Of a stretch of 64,000 nucleotides of DNA, positions 1-11,199 are shown in pieces; position 1 is the first letter of the stretch; every line of letters starts with the position of its first letter. Both the position numbers and the translations under genes were made by a program. The notes under the pieces are model-generated. The model was not told the DNA's origin. It made no database searches and was given only the letters and a program-made list of their open reading frames with translations. Source of the DNA: Valencia hispanica (lineage: Eukaryota > Chordata > Actinopteri > Cyprinodontiformes > Valenciidae). The stretch spans positions 14,458,149-14,522,148 of the forward strand of contig OY747721.1 of NCBI GenBank assembly GCA_963556495.2, in the 5' to 3' direction.

Positions 1-175
1 CCACTGTGTTTTATCCAGTCTAAGGTCAGTGCTGTCATCTTGCCAGGTACATTTAAAGCACACTGCCAAACCTACAAAATACTTGGTTTAATGACCATGG
101 TAACAAAGTCCTTGACTGGCCAGCCAAAAAACCTGATCGAAATCCTATGGAACAGACATGGGGAGCTCAAGGTTC
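1..175 (+). mobile_element. Tc1-like transposon fragment (transposase C-terminal part)
   Basis: Read on the plus strand, the DNA gives a degraded version of the last part of a Tc1 transposase, including a recognisable LDWPAKKPDRNP stretch that corresponds to the DWPA-SPDLNP block around the third catalytic acidic residue. The frame is broken and the piece is cut by the window edge. Wording and spacing match the same Tc1 lineage seen at 6,140, 57,925 and 61,152. It is a dead remnant. Confidence 0.7.
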
Positions 176-384
176 ACAGAAAACAATACATAGGCCTATT
201 GTATTAAAACATTTTCCATTTATTTTATTGCAGCAAAAAAAAACATTTGTTCATGGTTTTCAAATTCATATTTTTTATTAAATCCTAGTCACTTCACTTT
301 CATAAATAAACATTAATCCTGTGTGGTTGATGATTTGTGTTTTGGCCCCTATTATTAATCAGTTGCCACCCTTGCCATAGACAA

Positions 385-469
385 TCTATGAGGTATTGTC
401 AAGAGTAAGATGAGACCAACAAGCAGAAAAGCTGAAGGTTGCTATGAAATTGATCTGGTCTTCCTTAAA
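385..469 (+). mobile_element. Tc1-like fragment, left of composite repeat A
   Basis: This short stretch resembles the Tc1 segment just downstream of the third catalytic residue (ATCTATGAGGTATTGTCAAG and following). It stops at the start of the composite repeat and appears to resume at 1,509, so the composite repeat probably landed inside this element. About 25 bases of the expected Tc1 sequence are missing at the junction. Confidence 0.55.
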
Positions 470-1508
470 GGAGTCATGACGTGTAATTTTCACTTTTCAA
501 TAAGAAAAAATGTATGTTATGATTGCCTAACGATTATACACTGGCCGGGAAGCCGATATTTAAAAGTGAAGTGTTTGTTTACCCCTGGGTTCGTCAACCA
601 GCCCACGTGCACGTGCACTCAAATACGTGGTTTTAATTTCTGGCCGACTTTACGTCAAGTCGGCGCAGGATATAGCATATATAGACATCGCAGACCTACC
701 TATGCTGCAGGAAGCCCGCCCTCCCCCCCGCCCCCTCATATTCAGTCGAGCGCGGCCATTACTGAATTCTAGTGATGGGAATTCCAGCTCTTTTTGGAGA
801 GCCTGCTCTTTTGGCTTGGCTCAGCATAAAGAGCCGGCTCTTTCGGCTCCTCACATTTTCTGTTGCTTAAAGAGTATTTATTACAAATATTATTGCAAAA
901 CGATGTGTACCAAATCTACCAAAACAAGCGGGGGGGAATGAAAAAATAAAAAAAACGGCTCCCAATTACGAGCCGGCTCCAATTGTTAACTTCAAAGAGT
1001 TAGCTCTTAGAGCCGGTTCATTCGCGACCGACACATCACCGATTCGAAGTACGAACTCGACCGTGAAAGATACAGAAACGTTGGCATCGAAGCTCCGTTT
1101 GGAAAAAGGGGCCATTCCAACAATCAGAGACTTACCTGCAATTGAAACGGTAAGGCTGTGTTTTTATTGCTCTGCTGTGTGTAGTAAAACAGCAGCTAAC
1201 TGCTAATGTGGCTATTGTATGCTAGTGGGAGTAGTAGAAATGGGTTAGATATGCTAAAGTGTTACCTGCGGGGTCAACCCCCCTCCTTCCTGCCACCAAT
1301 CAACGTGCCCCTCATTAGCATTATTACAATGCCCGTCCACAACAGCCAAAATATTGCATCAGATCTCGCGAGACAATAATGCCTTCAGAAATAAGGGTCA
1401 GAGGAGCTCTGTGTTTATTTTTTTCAACTTTTCTTTTTTAGAAGGGTCTGAAAGACTATAATAGAGCGTGGGTATCCAAGGTAATACTAGGTTATGACTC
1501 CTTTCACA
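470..1508 (+). mobile_element. Composite interspersed repeat, copy A
   Basis: A second copy lies inverted at 41,938-43,012; the homologous part is about 565-1,508 here. The outer ends of copy A are short inverted repeats: AAAGGAGTCATGACG on the left and the reverse complement of AAAGGAGTCATAACC on the right. A small hAT-like element (772-1,039) sits inside both copies, so it was present before the family spread. No coding capacity was seen. The 5' part is GC-rich with a run of C, the 3' part is intron-like. Family identity is unknown to me. Confidence 0.7.
772..1039. mobile_element. hAT-like MITE nested in composite repeat A
   Basis: The element starts GTGATGGGAATTCC and ends in the reverse complement of GTGATGTGTCGGTCGCG. 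It carries several AGAGCCGGCTC-type inverted motifs near both ends, giving a strong stem potential. The start and motif style fit non-autonomous hAT elements. The flanks show only a weak 8-bp similarity, so a target duplication is not certain. Confidence 0.6.
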
Positions 1509-1590
1509 CATCATGACCATGCCACGCTGCATTGAAGCAGTGATTCATACAAAAACAGCCTTGACCAAGTATTGACCTAGGTTTTCATCA
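1509..1590 (+). mobile_element. Tc1-like fragment, right of composite repeat A
   Basis: The stretch CCATGCCACGCTGCATTGAA and the following bases match the C-terminal coding end of the same Tc1 lineage found at 61,155-61,220, down to the ACCAAGTATTGA stop region. It continues the fragment at 385-469 after the interruption by the composite repeat. Confidence 0.6.
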
Positions 1591-2886
1591 GCCGTTAGCC
1601 ATAACCAGCAAGATTAACAGAAGGGTTAGGGTTATAAATGCTTTAAATATTTACAAGTGTAAATACAAAGAGTATTTATTAAAACCACAAAAAAAATCTT
1701 TGTTTTATACAACATTTTAGTTTATATCAGGAAGCTACTCTGTCTGGATTTGATTTCTCTCAATATATGTTTCACAAACGGACATCATTGGTGTTGCACC
1801 ACCTCCTACCCCTGTCTCCCATTATCATCAGCTTCAGTGTAAATAATCTCCTAATCTAAAAGTGACAGTAGTTTATGTTTTGAAACTGCAATTGTCAGTT
1901 TAGCTGCTAGCTTTTTTTTTTCCAGAACAACTAATCTGGATTTGTACTGAATGGAGACACTAAGAGAGTTTTCTACTTTAGGTAAAAATCTCAACTGGTT
2001 TTTACTTTTCAACAGAACGTCACTTTAAAAATCCTCTACCATCCCCTTTACAGGAAGGTTCATCCAAGTTTTTTGACCCGAAAGCAATGAATTGCAATTA
2101 TTTATATGATTATGCTAAATGAATGCAGCACTTTGGGTGGAAAGATGTTAACTTGCTCACATGCAGGATGGATACAGAGAATAAATCACCTTTGTGCCGA
2201 GCCCTCCTGCAGCACCCGGGAGAATTTAGCAATCCATTTTAAGCCTGATAAAAGTAAAGGAAGGTAAACACACACAGCAACACGTGGCACAAAGGAAGGA
2301 ATCGCTTTACCTACTTCTGGAAATTTACTCACTGCAGGTGATAGTATTTCACTTGGACACGTTACTTGGCTATTACGCACCAAGTTTTAAAACTCTGATA
2401 CAATCGCATATTTCTAACCTTTTTGTTGTTACAGTTAGATTTACATCTGCTATTCACAGCCGATTTAGCCAGATTCCCTGAAAAAGCAAACCTACTTCCA
2501 CAAACTGTGTTCTTATCAGTGTTTTCATAATGCCTGAAATCGGTTGTAAAACAGTATTTAAAATACATAATACCTGCAATTATTTTTAAAATAACTCATT
2601 TTTTTGTGTTTCTGCACATAAAGCCTAGTATTTACCAGATGCTAAATGTCTGGGATGAAATTCTTCACAGCAATAAAAATAATAATAGAAATAAAAATAA
2701 ATAATCTTTGAAATGTTCCTCCTAAAGTATTGATCAAAATGTAACAGAATGATTACAAAAAAATTGGTTCTATTACATTCTGATAATAATAATCATAAAT
2801 AAAAAAAATACAGTTTCATAGTATTAAAGCTTAAATTAAGTATACACCTGGAATCTTTTTTCACATACATCCATAAACACACAAAC

Positions 2887-2937
<51 letters not shown>

Positions 2938-3019
2938 TACAACACATAGAGGCATTAAGGAAATTGTATATTGTTTTCAAAGCTTTAAATAAACATAAAT
3001 CAGAAAGGTGTAGTTTGCT
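1591..3019. other. Non-coding, mostly unassigned
   Basis: No convincing exon, RNA gene or recognisable element was seen. The stretch is AT-rich, contains scattered A/T runs and the microsatellite listed separately at 2,889-2,929. The short open frames here have no recognisable domain. Confidence 0.5.
2889..2929. repeat. (AT)n microsatellite followed by (AC)n
   Basis: A perfect AT dinucleotide run of about 20 units, passing into a short ACACACAC tract. Confidence 0.97.
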
Positions 3020-3940
3020 TTTGCATTCAACCACCTTTACTTTGCAACCTCAAACCAAAACCCAGTGCAAACAATGTAATTAATCTCAATAATCTAATGC
3101 CTATATAAATCCAGCTGTTCCATGAAGGCCTGATAGGTTTGTTAGAGAACATTAGTAAACAATCAACATCATGAAAACCAAGGAACACAGCAAACAGGTC
3201 GGGGAGAAAGCTGTAGAGAAATTTAAAGCAGGGTCTGGTTATAATCTCATGGAGCACTCGTCAATCCATCATACGAAGATTAAAAAATTAACCCAAAACT
3301 GTCACCCCATCCAGAGGGATGTGGCCAAGAGGCCCATGGTAAATCTGGAGGAGCTGCAGAGTTCTGTTGACAAGAAATCTCTTAGTTGTTGGCAACAAGA
3401 ATGCAATTGTTGAAAGCAAGCCATTAAGAGTTAAGTTTAAACTCTGCCACATCCCAAACATGTGGAACATAGAGTTCTGGTCAGAAGAGACCACAACTGA
3501 ACTAGTTATTCGAGATGAAAAACACTGTGTAGCAGCCAAAACCATAGTAAAACATGGTGGTGTTGGGGGCAGCATGCTGTGGGAATTCTTTGCTTTAGCA
3601 GGGACAGAGAAGTTGGTCAGAGTTGACTAGATGATGATATTGAGCTAAAAAAAATGGCAATCCTGAAAGAAAGCCAGTTGGAGGACAGCAGAATAAAAAT
3701 CCCAAGCAGACAGCTAGAGCTACTAGAAGATGGTTGACTGAGCCATTTGAAAAATAAATATGACTTGACTTCAAAGTACATACCTAAATAATTCAAATGA
3801 GAAACACTTGCAAATGGATGCTCCATCTTAAATGAATAAACTTGAGCAATGTTGCAAAGAAAAATTGGGAAAAAAATTGATTCCTAGATGTTGAATGCTA
3901 AATGGGGATAAAGATAACGAGTCTTGGGTGGTTGCTTGGA
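3020..3940 (+). mobile_element. Degenerate Tc1-like transposon (second lineage)
   Basis: The order of segments follows the common fish Tc1 lineage: leader with a GATAGGTTTGTTAGAGAACA motif, then a start region reading MKTKEHSKQVGEK, then a middle part with an RDVAKRPMVNLEELQ block, then a GGSMLWEFFALAGT block near the first catalytic residue. From about 3,650 the match is very worn but can be followed to about 3,940. There are many stops and indels and several deletions, so it encodes nothing. It abuts the Rex1-like fragment at 4,109 with about 170 unassigned bases between. Confidence 0.75.
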
Positions 3941-4108
3941 CTGACCTTGTTAGACCACTGCAAAAATGGCTTTGAATTAAAGAAGCTTCCGTAACTGAAA
4001 TGATACTGTAAATACAGCATTGTTTAAAAGAACAGTCCTCAGTTTCCATCCAGACACATGACAACCCAAGTGATGCTGGGGGGATACCATCCCTGAGAAC
4101 ATACAAAT

Positions 4109-4890
4109 CAGAGACCTGTCATCTGCAGAAATACTCAGATGACTCTGCAATTGTCGGGTGTATCAGAGATGGACAAGAAGCTGAATACAGAGAGCTGGTG
4201 GACCGCTTTGTGACATGGTGTGGAAACAATCGTCTCACCTTGAATGTGAACAAAACAAAGGAGATGATTGTAGATTTCAGAAGAAACAGGGATAAGTCAA
4301 ACACTGTTTCCATCATGGGAGAAGAAGTGGAGGTGGTTGAGGTGTATAAATACCTCGGAGTTCACCTTGACAACAAACTGGACTGGAGGCACAACAGTGA
4401 AACCGTCTACAAGAAGGGACAGAGCAGACTGTACTTCTTGAGGAAGCTTAGGTCCTTCAAGGTTTGCAGCAAGATGCTGGAGATCTTCTACAAGTCTGTT
4501 GTGGAGAGTGTAATCTCTTCAGCCGTCATCTGTTGGGGTAGCAGCATCAGAGCCAGGGATTTAAATAGGCTAAACAACCTGATAAAGAAGGCTGGTTCTG
4601 TTCTTGGGACAACTGTGGAAAATCTGGAGATGATAATGCAAAGAAGGATTCTTCATAAAATCAAAAAAATGATGGACAACCCTGAGCATCCTCTTAATGA
4701 GACAGTCATACAACAACAGAGCGTCTTCAGTCGGAGGCTTCTTCAGTTTCGCTGCAATACAGACCGCTACAGGAAATCCTTCCTGCCCACAGCTATCATC
4801 ATCTACAACAACTCCATAAAGAATTAATCATATGAGCTATACCAACACGTAATTTCCCTCTGGGATCAATAAAGTATTTTTGAACTGAAT
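4109..4890 (+). mobile_element. Rex1-like LINE, 5'-truncated 3' end
   Basis: The fragment starts at GACCTGTCATCTGCAG and runs through the reverse-transcriptase thumb region to a 3' tail with GGGATCAATAAAGTA and then TGAA/TTGAAT repeats. It is about 90 percent or more similar by eye to 12,745-13,520. A 5'-truncated copy with a short-repeat tail is what target-primed reverse transcription of CR1/L2/Rex1-type LINEs leaves. No clear target duplication was found. Confidence 0.88.
4114..4827 (+). pseudogene. Rex1-like reverse transcriptase, C-terminal half
   Basis: An open frame of about 238 codons without its own start. It opens with the catalytic YSDD-type box (KYSDDSAIVG), then NKTKEMIVDFRR, then YLGVHLDNKLDW and KKGQSRLYFLRKLRSF, and ends in FLPTAIIIYNNSIKN. 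The order matches the palm motif C, motif D and thumb of non-LTR retrotransposon RT. The fingers, motif A and the endonuclease are missing, so it cannot act alone. Assignment to Rex1/Babar rather than L2 rests on the KKGQSRLYFLRKLRSF and MDNPEHPL blocks, from memory of the family. Confidence 0.85.
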
Positions 4891-6139
4891 TGAATACAGA
4901 AGAGAATGTCTAGAAAGGATCCAAATGTAAGAACTGACTCTGACTCCTAACATTAGTTTTTCTCCCTCATGTTGTTTAACAAAGCAAACTTGAGAGGCTG
5001 ACAACTTAATGTTACCTTGTTAATTAGTAAAAATGTATGAGGCTGCTTTTTTTACCGACAGACATGGTCAATCTTACAGCTCGTTGGTACTAAACAGTGT
5101 TTTGCAGCACACATTTAAGCAGTCGCTGGTGCTTCTGTGGATTCAAAACACACAACATATTCTAAAGTTTTGGAGGGAAAATGTTAAATCCCAATGTTTA
5201 AGCCATGCTCATATGTGTGAAAAGCAACCCTAATAGAATCTGGCATTGTCTTGAAATGAAGACTTTTAAAAAAATCATTATATACCTTAAAACCAGAAGT
5301 CAGACAAGTCACATTCAGCAACCATTTAGATTTAAAGTTCAAGATCGTAAAAGTAAAATCTCCCTCTTTTTATAATTAGGGATAGTGTTGTTTTTGTGTT
5401 TAAAGCCAAATGTTTCTCCATCAAAGGAAGAAAAAAAACTTAAAAAATAAAAAGTCAATTTTGGTTGGCTGGCCTACAGCAGAAAACAAAAGTTGTGTCT
5501 CTAGCTTAGCATTGCTTTACTCACAAACTGTCGGACAACTTCCAAAATTGTGTTGTGGAAGGCAATAAAAACTCTGAAATTAAATGTTTGCTCATAACTC
5601 TGCACATTGCCATGGCTCCCTGGGGATCAGGGCCACTGGTCTACTTGAGGTTTGGTAGACCAGTCACAAATCCTGGTAAATCCTGGTCAATGAATATCTC
5701 AACCTCTCCGCAACTGTGTGTGTGCAGCAATGCTACAATACACCTGAGACCGCTGCAGGTCAATCCACATGCTTGATCCACTTATCAGGATACTGCTTAT
5801 CAGGATCACCAAAGTCATGTTGTATGCCAGTGAAATAGATTCAGTCAGCAACACCAACTGCTACTACTGTTTCAGGAAGATAATGGAGAGGACTGTTCAT
5901 ACCATGAACGCCCTGAACTCTCATTTTTATGGTTTTTACACCAAAGGTATTTCAGTTCTGAACCAGAATGGGTCCTAAAGCTATTTCCTAACTAGTTTAG
6001 AAAAAAAACAAACTGAGTTTAGATTATATTTATAAACTAGAGAACAAGTCCTACTGAAAAAAAATGTGTGTTTGTGAATTCCTGAACTTAGAACTAGCTA
6101 CAAAGTACAATATGGTAGAATACAATACAGTGCAGTGAA
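4891..6139. other. Non-coding, nothing recognised
   Basis: AT-rich single-copy-looking sequence. The short open frames at 5,033-5,233 and 5,555-5,978 show no known domain, codon structure or splice pattern that would support a gene. Confidence 0.5.
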
Positions 6140-6735
6140 TCGGTTCACTTTTTTTTTTTTTACAGCATGTGATAAAGGAAGTCTGTAAAGGAGGACAAAC
6201 TGGTGAATCTCAATTCATACATAACAACGTGATATATTTCAAATGTTTATTGCTGTTTATGTAGAAAATGATGTCTTACAGCTCATGAAAAACCAACACA
6301 GCTTCTTTGAAAATATAAATATTACTGACACCAAATGTTTAAAAAATATATTTTTATCAGAGAGTGCTATGTCAAAGCATTGTTATGGGAAGTTGAGTGG
6401 AAGGAAAAAATCTGGTAGAAAAAAAAAGGTGGATAAGCAACAGAGAGAAGTACAGCCCTGAGAGAAATATGAAGCAAAACTGATTCAGGAGTTTGTGGAA
6501 GATTCACAAGGATTGCTTCAAGAGCAGCTACACAAAGGCGTATCTAGGAGATTTGCTACATTCCCTGTGTTAAGCCACATGTTCTGGATTTAATTTTAAG
6601 ATTAAGGTTCTAAAATCTGGAGGAAGATTGGGAGAGAATTGGAATCCCAGCTTCTTGGGGTCCAGAGTGAAGTTTCTACAATCTGTTATGATTTGGGGAC
6701 CGATGTCATCTGCTGCTGTTGCTCTTCTGTGTTTT
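6140..6735 (+). mobile_element. Degenerate Tc1-like transposon (first lineage)
   Basis: Begins with a T-rich leader followed by TTTCAAATGTTTATT, which occurs in the inverted terminal region of this lineage. It continues through a degraded HTH region (KHCYGKLSGRKKSGRKK) to the GGGGTCCAGAGTGAAGTTTC segment and a GACCGATGTCATCTGCTG stretch just before the second catalytic residue. The 3' third is absent. Many stops; dead. Confidence 0.65.
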
Positions 6736-8189
6736 ATCACGTCAATATTTTAACAATATTTTAATTATGTTAAATCCAATTGAAAGGGTTCTTGGATGAC
6801 AAAGAAAAAAAGAAAAAAACTGGAAATTGCTGTTTAGATTTCTCCAATCCTCAGCTTTCTTGTCACCAGTTTTATCAAATGTCTTTCCAAACAGTCCATT
6901 ACCCACTTATAAGAGCAGCGTCTGATTCCATCAGTCTCCGTTTACCTACAAGGGCAGTTGAGAGGTCTCGAGCTCACAGGGACACCAGCTGGCCCCCTCC
7001 TGCCCAGGTCTAAAGGTTAAACAATCGGAAACATGTGCAGCACATAAATATCTTCACTGATAGCAATCTCGGCACAGAAAACCAGGGTTTGCATAAGGGA
7101 CTCTGAACAGAGGATGTAACCTCAGATAGCACTAAAACGACTGGGCAGCCGTTCAGCCTTTTGAGCCTAATGGAAGCTGTGGCAGCGGCAGGAGCAGCTC
7201 TGCGGTGAGGGGAGTTAGTTTATCAGTCTTTATCAGCACTGAAGGCCTCTATCACACATCTCACCTCTGAGCTCTAACAAGAGGTCAGCAAACAAGGGGG
7301 GACTACTGGAAAGTCGCTATCTCTCAAGGAAGTGGATAAAGGATTAACGGTGGATGAAGCAGTTTACTTAACAAAGTTCATGCGGCACGTTTTAACAAGT
7401 TCTAAATTTCATTATGCTGATATTCCCAGTTGGTTTTCTTTTCTTTTTTCTCAGTTGTTCGTCAGAGTCAGAATATCCAACATTCTGGGACCCCACTTTC
7501 TGTCGCCTGACTGTTTGCGCCTTACTCCAGATGTGTTGGTTCTGGATCTATCATTGTTTAACCCCCCTTTTATCCATCTTGCTCTTTCTAGAGTGTTTAT
7601 GTTTGCCCATGTTTCTGCTACACAAAAAAAACATGAATGGCGTTGTTGCCTCCCATGTGTCACAGTTCCAGAATATGATATTTTTAATTAATACAGTAGT
7701 AAACAAGTACTTGCTACAGGAAAATACAACAGTGTATTTATGTTTTACGAGGTGTGAAACTGCTTTTCCTCAGCAAACCTTGTATTTCCTTCTCTTCAGA
7801 TCTTTGTGTTCATTGTCTGGGATGACTATGTGTGGGTGTTCGTGCACACAAGAGTCCTCAGGAGCAAGCAAAGTTCTGGCTTTCTCTCTGCTGAATAACA
7901 CACTTTCTTTAGATGAAAAGACTCAAACAAAGAGTTGGATACAGTCTGAGCACACATAGGTCTGTTTTTATCAAGATATATAGATCTATGACCAAATTCT
8001 TGACTCTAAACTTTTGTTTCGCTTTCGATTTTGGCACAGTTCTATATCCACTTGGCTGTTATACCTATAATAAAAACTTTCATATTTACAGGTCTTCAAA
8101 GCAGAAAAGTGTTTTGCTTGTTTTAGTTTCTAACTACAAAGCTATATTTTTGTTATACTGGTTGACCTTGACAACCTTTTAAATATTAC
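6736..8189. other. Non-coding, nothing recognised
   Basis: No element or exon could be named. Overlapping open frames of 119 and 181 codons near 7,332-7,959 have no domain and are hydrophobic chance frames over T-rich sequence. Confidence 0.45.
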
Positions 8190-9125
8190 TTTATATTGTA
8201 AAATCATGGCCAAAGTTTTGAGACTTGTTCTTACAAACTACTGATTCATTTTCTTTAAATGGCAATTTACATCGCGTCTGTTGTCATGAAGACTGATCAG
8301 ATTCAATTTAATTAAATGCAAAGTTAAACAAAATTGAGTAAACATAATTTACACTGCACTTTAGACATGTCACAAAATGGCCTACTGGCATCATTTCTAG
8401 ACTTTATGGTAAAGTCAGAGAAACATATTTATTAGAAGAGTAAAATGGATGCTTTGAAAAGGAATAAAGCTGGGATTTTTCTATCAAGCATAGTTACCTC
8501 TCATCAAAGAAAGGCTGTCATAACTTTTCAACAAAACCGCTTGATGGGTAAGATATTGCTGCTAATACCTACTCAAACTAACCCTTTATCGAATCATTCG
8601 GAACTAAAAGGACAGAGGTCCAGCTGTTTTGAAGAAAGCTTTGAAAATGCAAGATGCTTGGACAGCTTGCAATCCGCACAGAACTTGCTTAGGAATGGTA
8701 GTAGACAGTAGGTTGTAGTTTGTCAGACTTTTGGAGGTATGCTACTTCTCTCCAAGAAAAACATCAAAGACAGATTAGGTTCCAGGAGGAAGTACCAGGA
8801 TTGGACAGCAGGGGAGTGGCATTAAGGTATTCTCTCCAAACAAGCCCCATACAGACTGGGGAAGCAAAGCTGAACACTACCACGAGTCCTGTTTCATTTT
8901 GACAGTAAACTGCCATAAATGAAAAACCAAGAGCAACTTTAATCAAAACAATCAGGACTCTGGTAATGAGAGGCTTTTTTCTGCAAAATGGAGCACCATG
9001 TCACAAGGAAAAAAAAGATAACCAAGTGGCTCGTAGAGCAGAAAGTTAACATTTTGGGTATATGTTGAAGAAACCTTCAACCTACTGGAGCTACTGTACA
9101 GAGGCATCATGGAAGTTTGGCTGTT
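8190..9125 (+). mobile_element. Degenerate Tc1-like transposon (third lineage)
   Basis: Starts with the terminal motif AAATCATGGCCAAAGTTTTG and follows the order of a fish Tc1 lineage that ends in this sequence: leader, AAAGAAAGGCTGTCATAAC region, AGAACTTGCTTAGGAATGG region, then CTTCTCTCCAAGAAAAACAT and a GGAGCACCATGTCACAAGG block next to the second catalytic residue. Large parts between these blocks are missing and frames are broken. Confidence 0.7.
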
Positions 9126-9148
9126 CAGTCCACATGTGCTTAATGCAC

Positions 9149-9392
9149 AGCTGTGAAACTCTAGTCCTCAAGGACCGGTGTCTTGCACCTTTTTGATGTG
9201 TTTCTGCATCAGCACTCACACCAAATCACAATATTAATTAATATTAATCACAAAATTAAGTCATTAGCAGGGCTTTGTAGAACTTGTCTATCTGAGGAGG
9301 TAAATCAGCCTTTCGATTCAGGTGTGTTGGACTTGGAGGCCGTCCAAAAGTTGCAGGACAGTGACTTTTGAGGACTGCAGTTTGACACCCCA
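9149..9392. mobile_element. Palindromic hAT-like MITE
   Basis: The two ends are inverted copies: the left end reads AACTCTAGTCCTCAAGGACC and the right end, reversed, reads AAACTGCAGTCCTCAAAAGT; both continue into a CTTGCA/CCTGCA motif. This pattern (CCTCGAGG-like ends with TGCAGG and GTGTTGGA motifs) is a common small non-autonomous element in fish. A half copy lies at 50,867-51,030. Confidence 0.65.
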
Positions 9393-9649
9393 GGTTTAGA
9401 GGATCTAGAGAATGTTTACAACTGTGTTCTGGATCTTTTGGCATCTTCAAGCCATGATCTTCAGCGTACATCAGAGTGGTTTGCAGCAGAATGAAAGTCT
9501 GCTCTTTTGGTCCTTTGGTCATAAGATATGGGTCCTGATCAAAAGACCCTGATAAAAAAAAGGCTTGTGGAAATCAATCATTTGATTTCTCAAAACATAA
9601 CACTTCCACCCTGCAGATAATTATTGATTACATTTCAACACTAACTTCT

Positions 9650-10114
9650 AGGGGCAAGTAATTTATCACATATGGTTTACAAGTTATTTAACAGATTGGT
9701 ACCAAACTGTTACTAATAACAGATTTGAATCTAATCTTCTTCCTCTCAAAAGTGGTTTACCTCAAGGTTCCATTTTGGGCCCTTTGTTGTTTTTGGTATA
9801 TATTAAGGACCTTCCTAATGTTTCTGCCAAACTCTCCAAAATCTTGTTTGCAGATGATATAAGTGTGTTTTATTCTCATAAGGACACAAGCATTCTTATA
9901 AATGTGGTTAATGAAGAACTTGAAAAATCTATCTACTTGGTTAAAGGCTAACAAATTATCACCTAACATTAAGAAAACAAACTTTGTATTATTTGATTCC
10001 CAATCTGGGAGTCTTGGCATGTCTATGGAAATTCAAATTGATAACATCTCCATTAGACATGTAAATTCAGGTCGTTTCCTTGATCTTTTGGTGAATGATT
10101 TACCATGTTTCTAG
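9650..10114 (+). pseudogene. Older LINE, RT middle segment (5' half of split element)
   Basis: The frame reads GLPQGSILGPLLF (RT motif B), KDLPNVSAKLSKILFADDIS (motif C, FADD) and then shifts frame to STWLKANKLSPNIKKTNFVL (motif D region). The wording differs clearly from the Rex1 and L2 elements in the window, so this is a separate LINE lineage of the jockey/CR1/I type. It breaks off at about 10,114, where the Rex1-like element begins, and its C-terminal part resumes at 13,525. Confidence 0.8.
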
Positions 10115-10283
10115 AATTGCGCTGCTCTGGGTGGCTGCATGTTGGAATGGCTCTGTTGGCTACATATTAAGTTTTGGTTTTTTGTACATTGGTTCCTCTT
10201 TTTTCTTAAAGAAGATTAAATTTTTTTGACCTGAATACTTTCTAGGATTTTTGCTGTAAATTTTTACTTTTTGATAATTTGTT

Positions 10284-11037
10284 ATGATGCGTAACCATGG
10301 CAACAATGTGGTTTACAACCGGGAGCAGCTGATTAACATCGCAAAAGCTGAAATAATACCTCAACTGAAGCCACAAATCCCTGATGAGTTGATAAGGAGG
10401 AGACGTGAATGCAGAGCAGGAGCGAAAAGGAGACAGAGAAAGAGGAAGTTCAAGCCATCTCTTCCATCGATCAAAATGGCCAACGTAAGATCACTGGCTA
10501 ACAAGATGGATGAACTCCAAGCCCTTACAAGGACTCAGCCAGAGTACCGTGAATGCAGTGTTATGTGTTTTACTGAGACGTGGCTGCTGGATCACATCCC
10601 CGACTCCAACGTCTCTCTGCCAGGCTTCCTGACTGTACGAGCAGACAGAGATCTGAAGACGAGCAGAAAAAGAAAAGGTGGTGGAGTAGCAGTGCTTGTC
10701 AACAACAGATGGTGTCATCCAGGACATGTTACTGTGAAGTGCCGTCTCTGCAGCCCAGATGTCGAACTCTTGGCAGTGAGTTTTCTTCCATATTATTTAC
10801 CAAGAGAGTTCACCAGTGTAATTTTGGCAGTTGTTTACATTCCACCTTCAGCTGTTGCAGACAATACATGTGATTTCATCAGTTCCGTTGTTGCTAAGCT
10901 ACAGACACAGCACCCCAATGCATTTGTGGCAATATCTGGTGATTTTAATCATGCCTCGCTCTCTACTACATTTCAAACATTTCAACAGTTTGTCAGCTGC
11001 TCTACAAGAGAAAACAGGACCTTGGATTTGTTTTATG
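10284..11037 (+). pseudogene. Rex1-like LINE endonuclease domain, first part
   Basis: The frame opens with MMRNHGNNVVYNREQL, has a basic stretch (RRRECRAGAKRRQRKRKF) and then the AP-endonuclease fold: ANVRSLANKMDEL, the catalytic FTETWL box, GGGVAVLVNNRW, and SGDFNHA. The Asn, Glu and Asp/Asn residues expected for metal binding are all present. The enzyme nicks target DNA to prime reverse transcription. The frame runs into a foreign insertion right after RTLDLFY, at 11,038, and the last catalytic SDH box is only reached beyond it. Confidence 0.88.
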
Positions 11038-11199
11038 TGTTCATGCTCTCTTGCTTTTTTTATCTTTCTCTTGCTTTATTGTGTATCATGTGTAATGTGT
11101 GTTTTTTGTTTTTTAAATCACCAAATCATGTAAAGCACCTTGAATTGCCCTGCTGTTGAAAGTGTGCTATACAAATAAAATTGCCTTGGCTTGCCTTGC
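11038..11199 (+). mobile_element. Short LINE-tail insertion inside the endonuclease frame
   Basis: A 162-bp piece with T-rich start, the motif TGTAAAGCACCTTGAATTGC, and a tail of TTGCCTTGGCTTGCCTTGC repeats. This is the usual 3' end of another fish LINE family. It is flanked by a direct duplication TTTATG (11,032-11,037 and 11,200-11,205). Removing insert and one duplication restores the frame from DLFY to ANVKEAY, which fixes both borders. Confidence 0.85.

Noticed and set aside
7332..7959. Open frames of 119 and 181 codons on the plus strand
   Set aside because: No domain, low-complexity hydrophobic translation over T-rich DNA, and no promoter or splice context.
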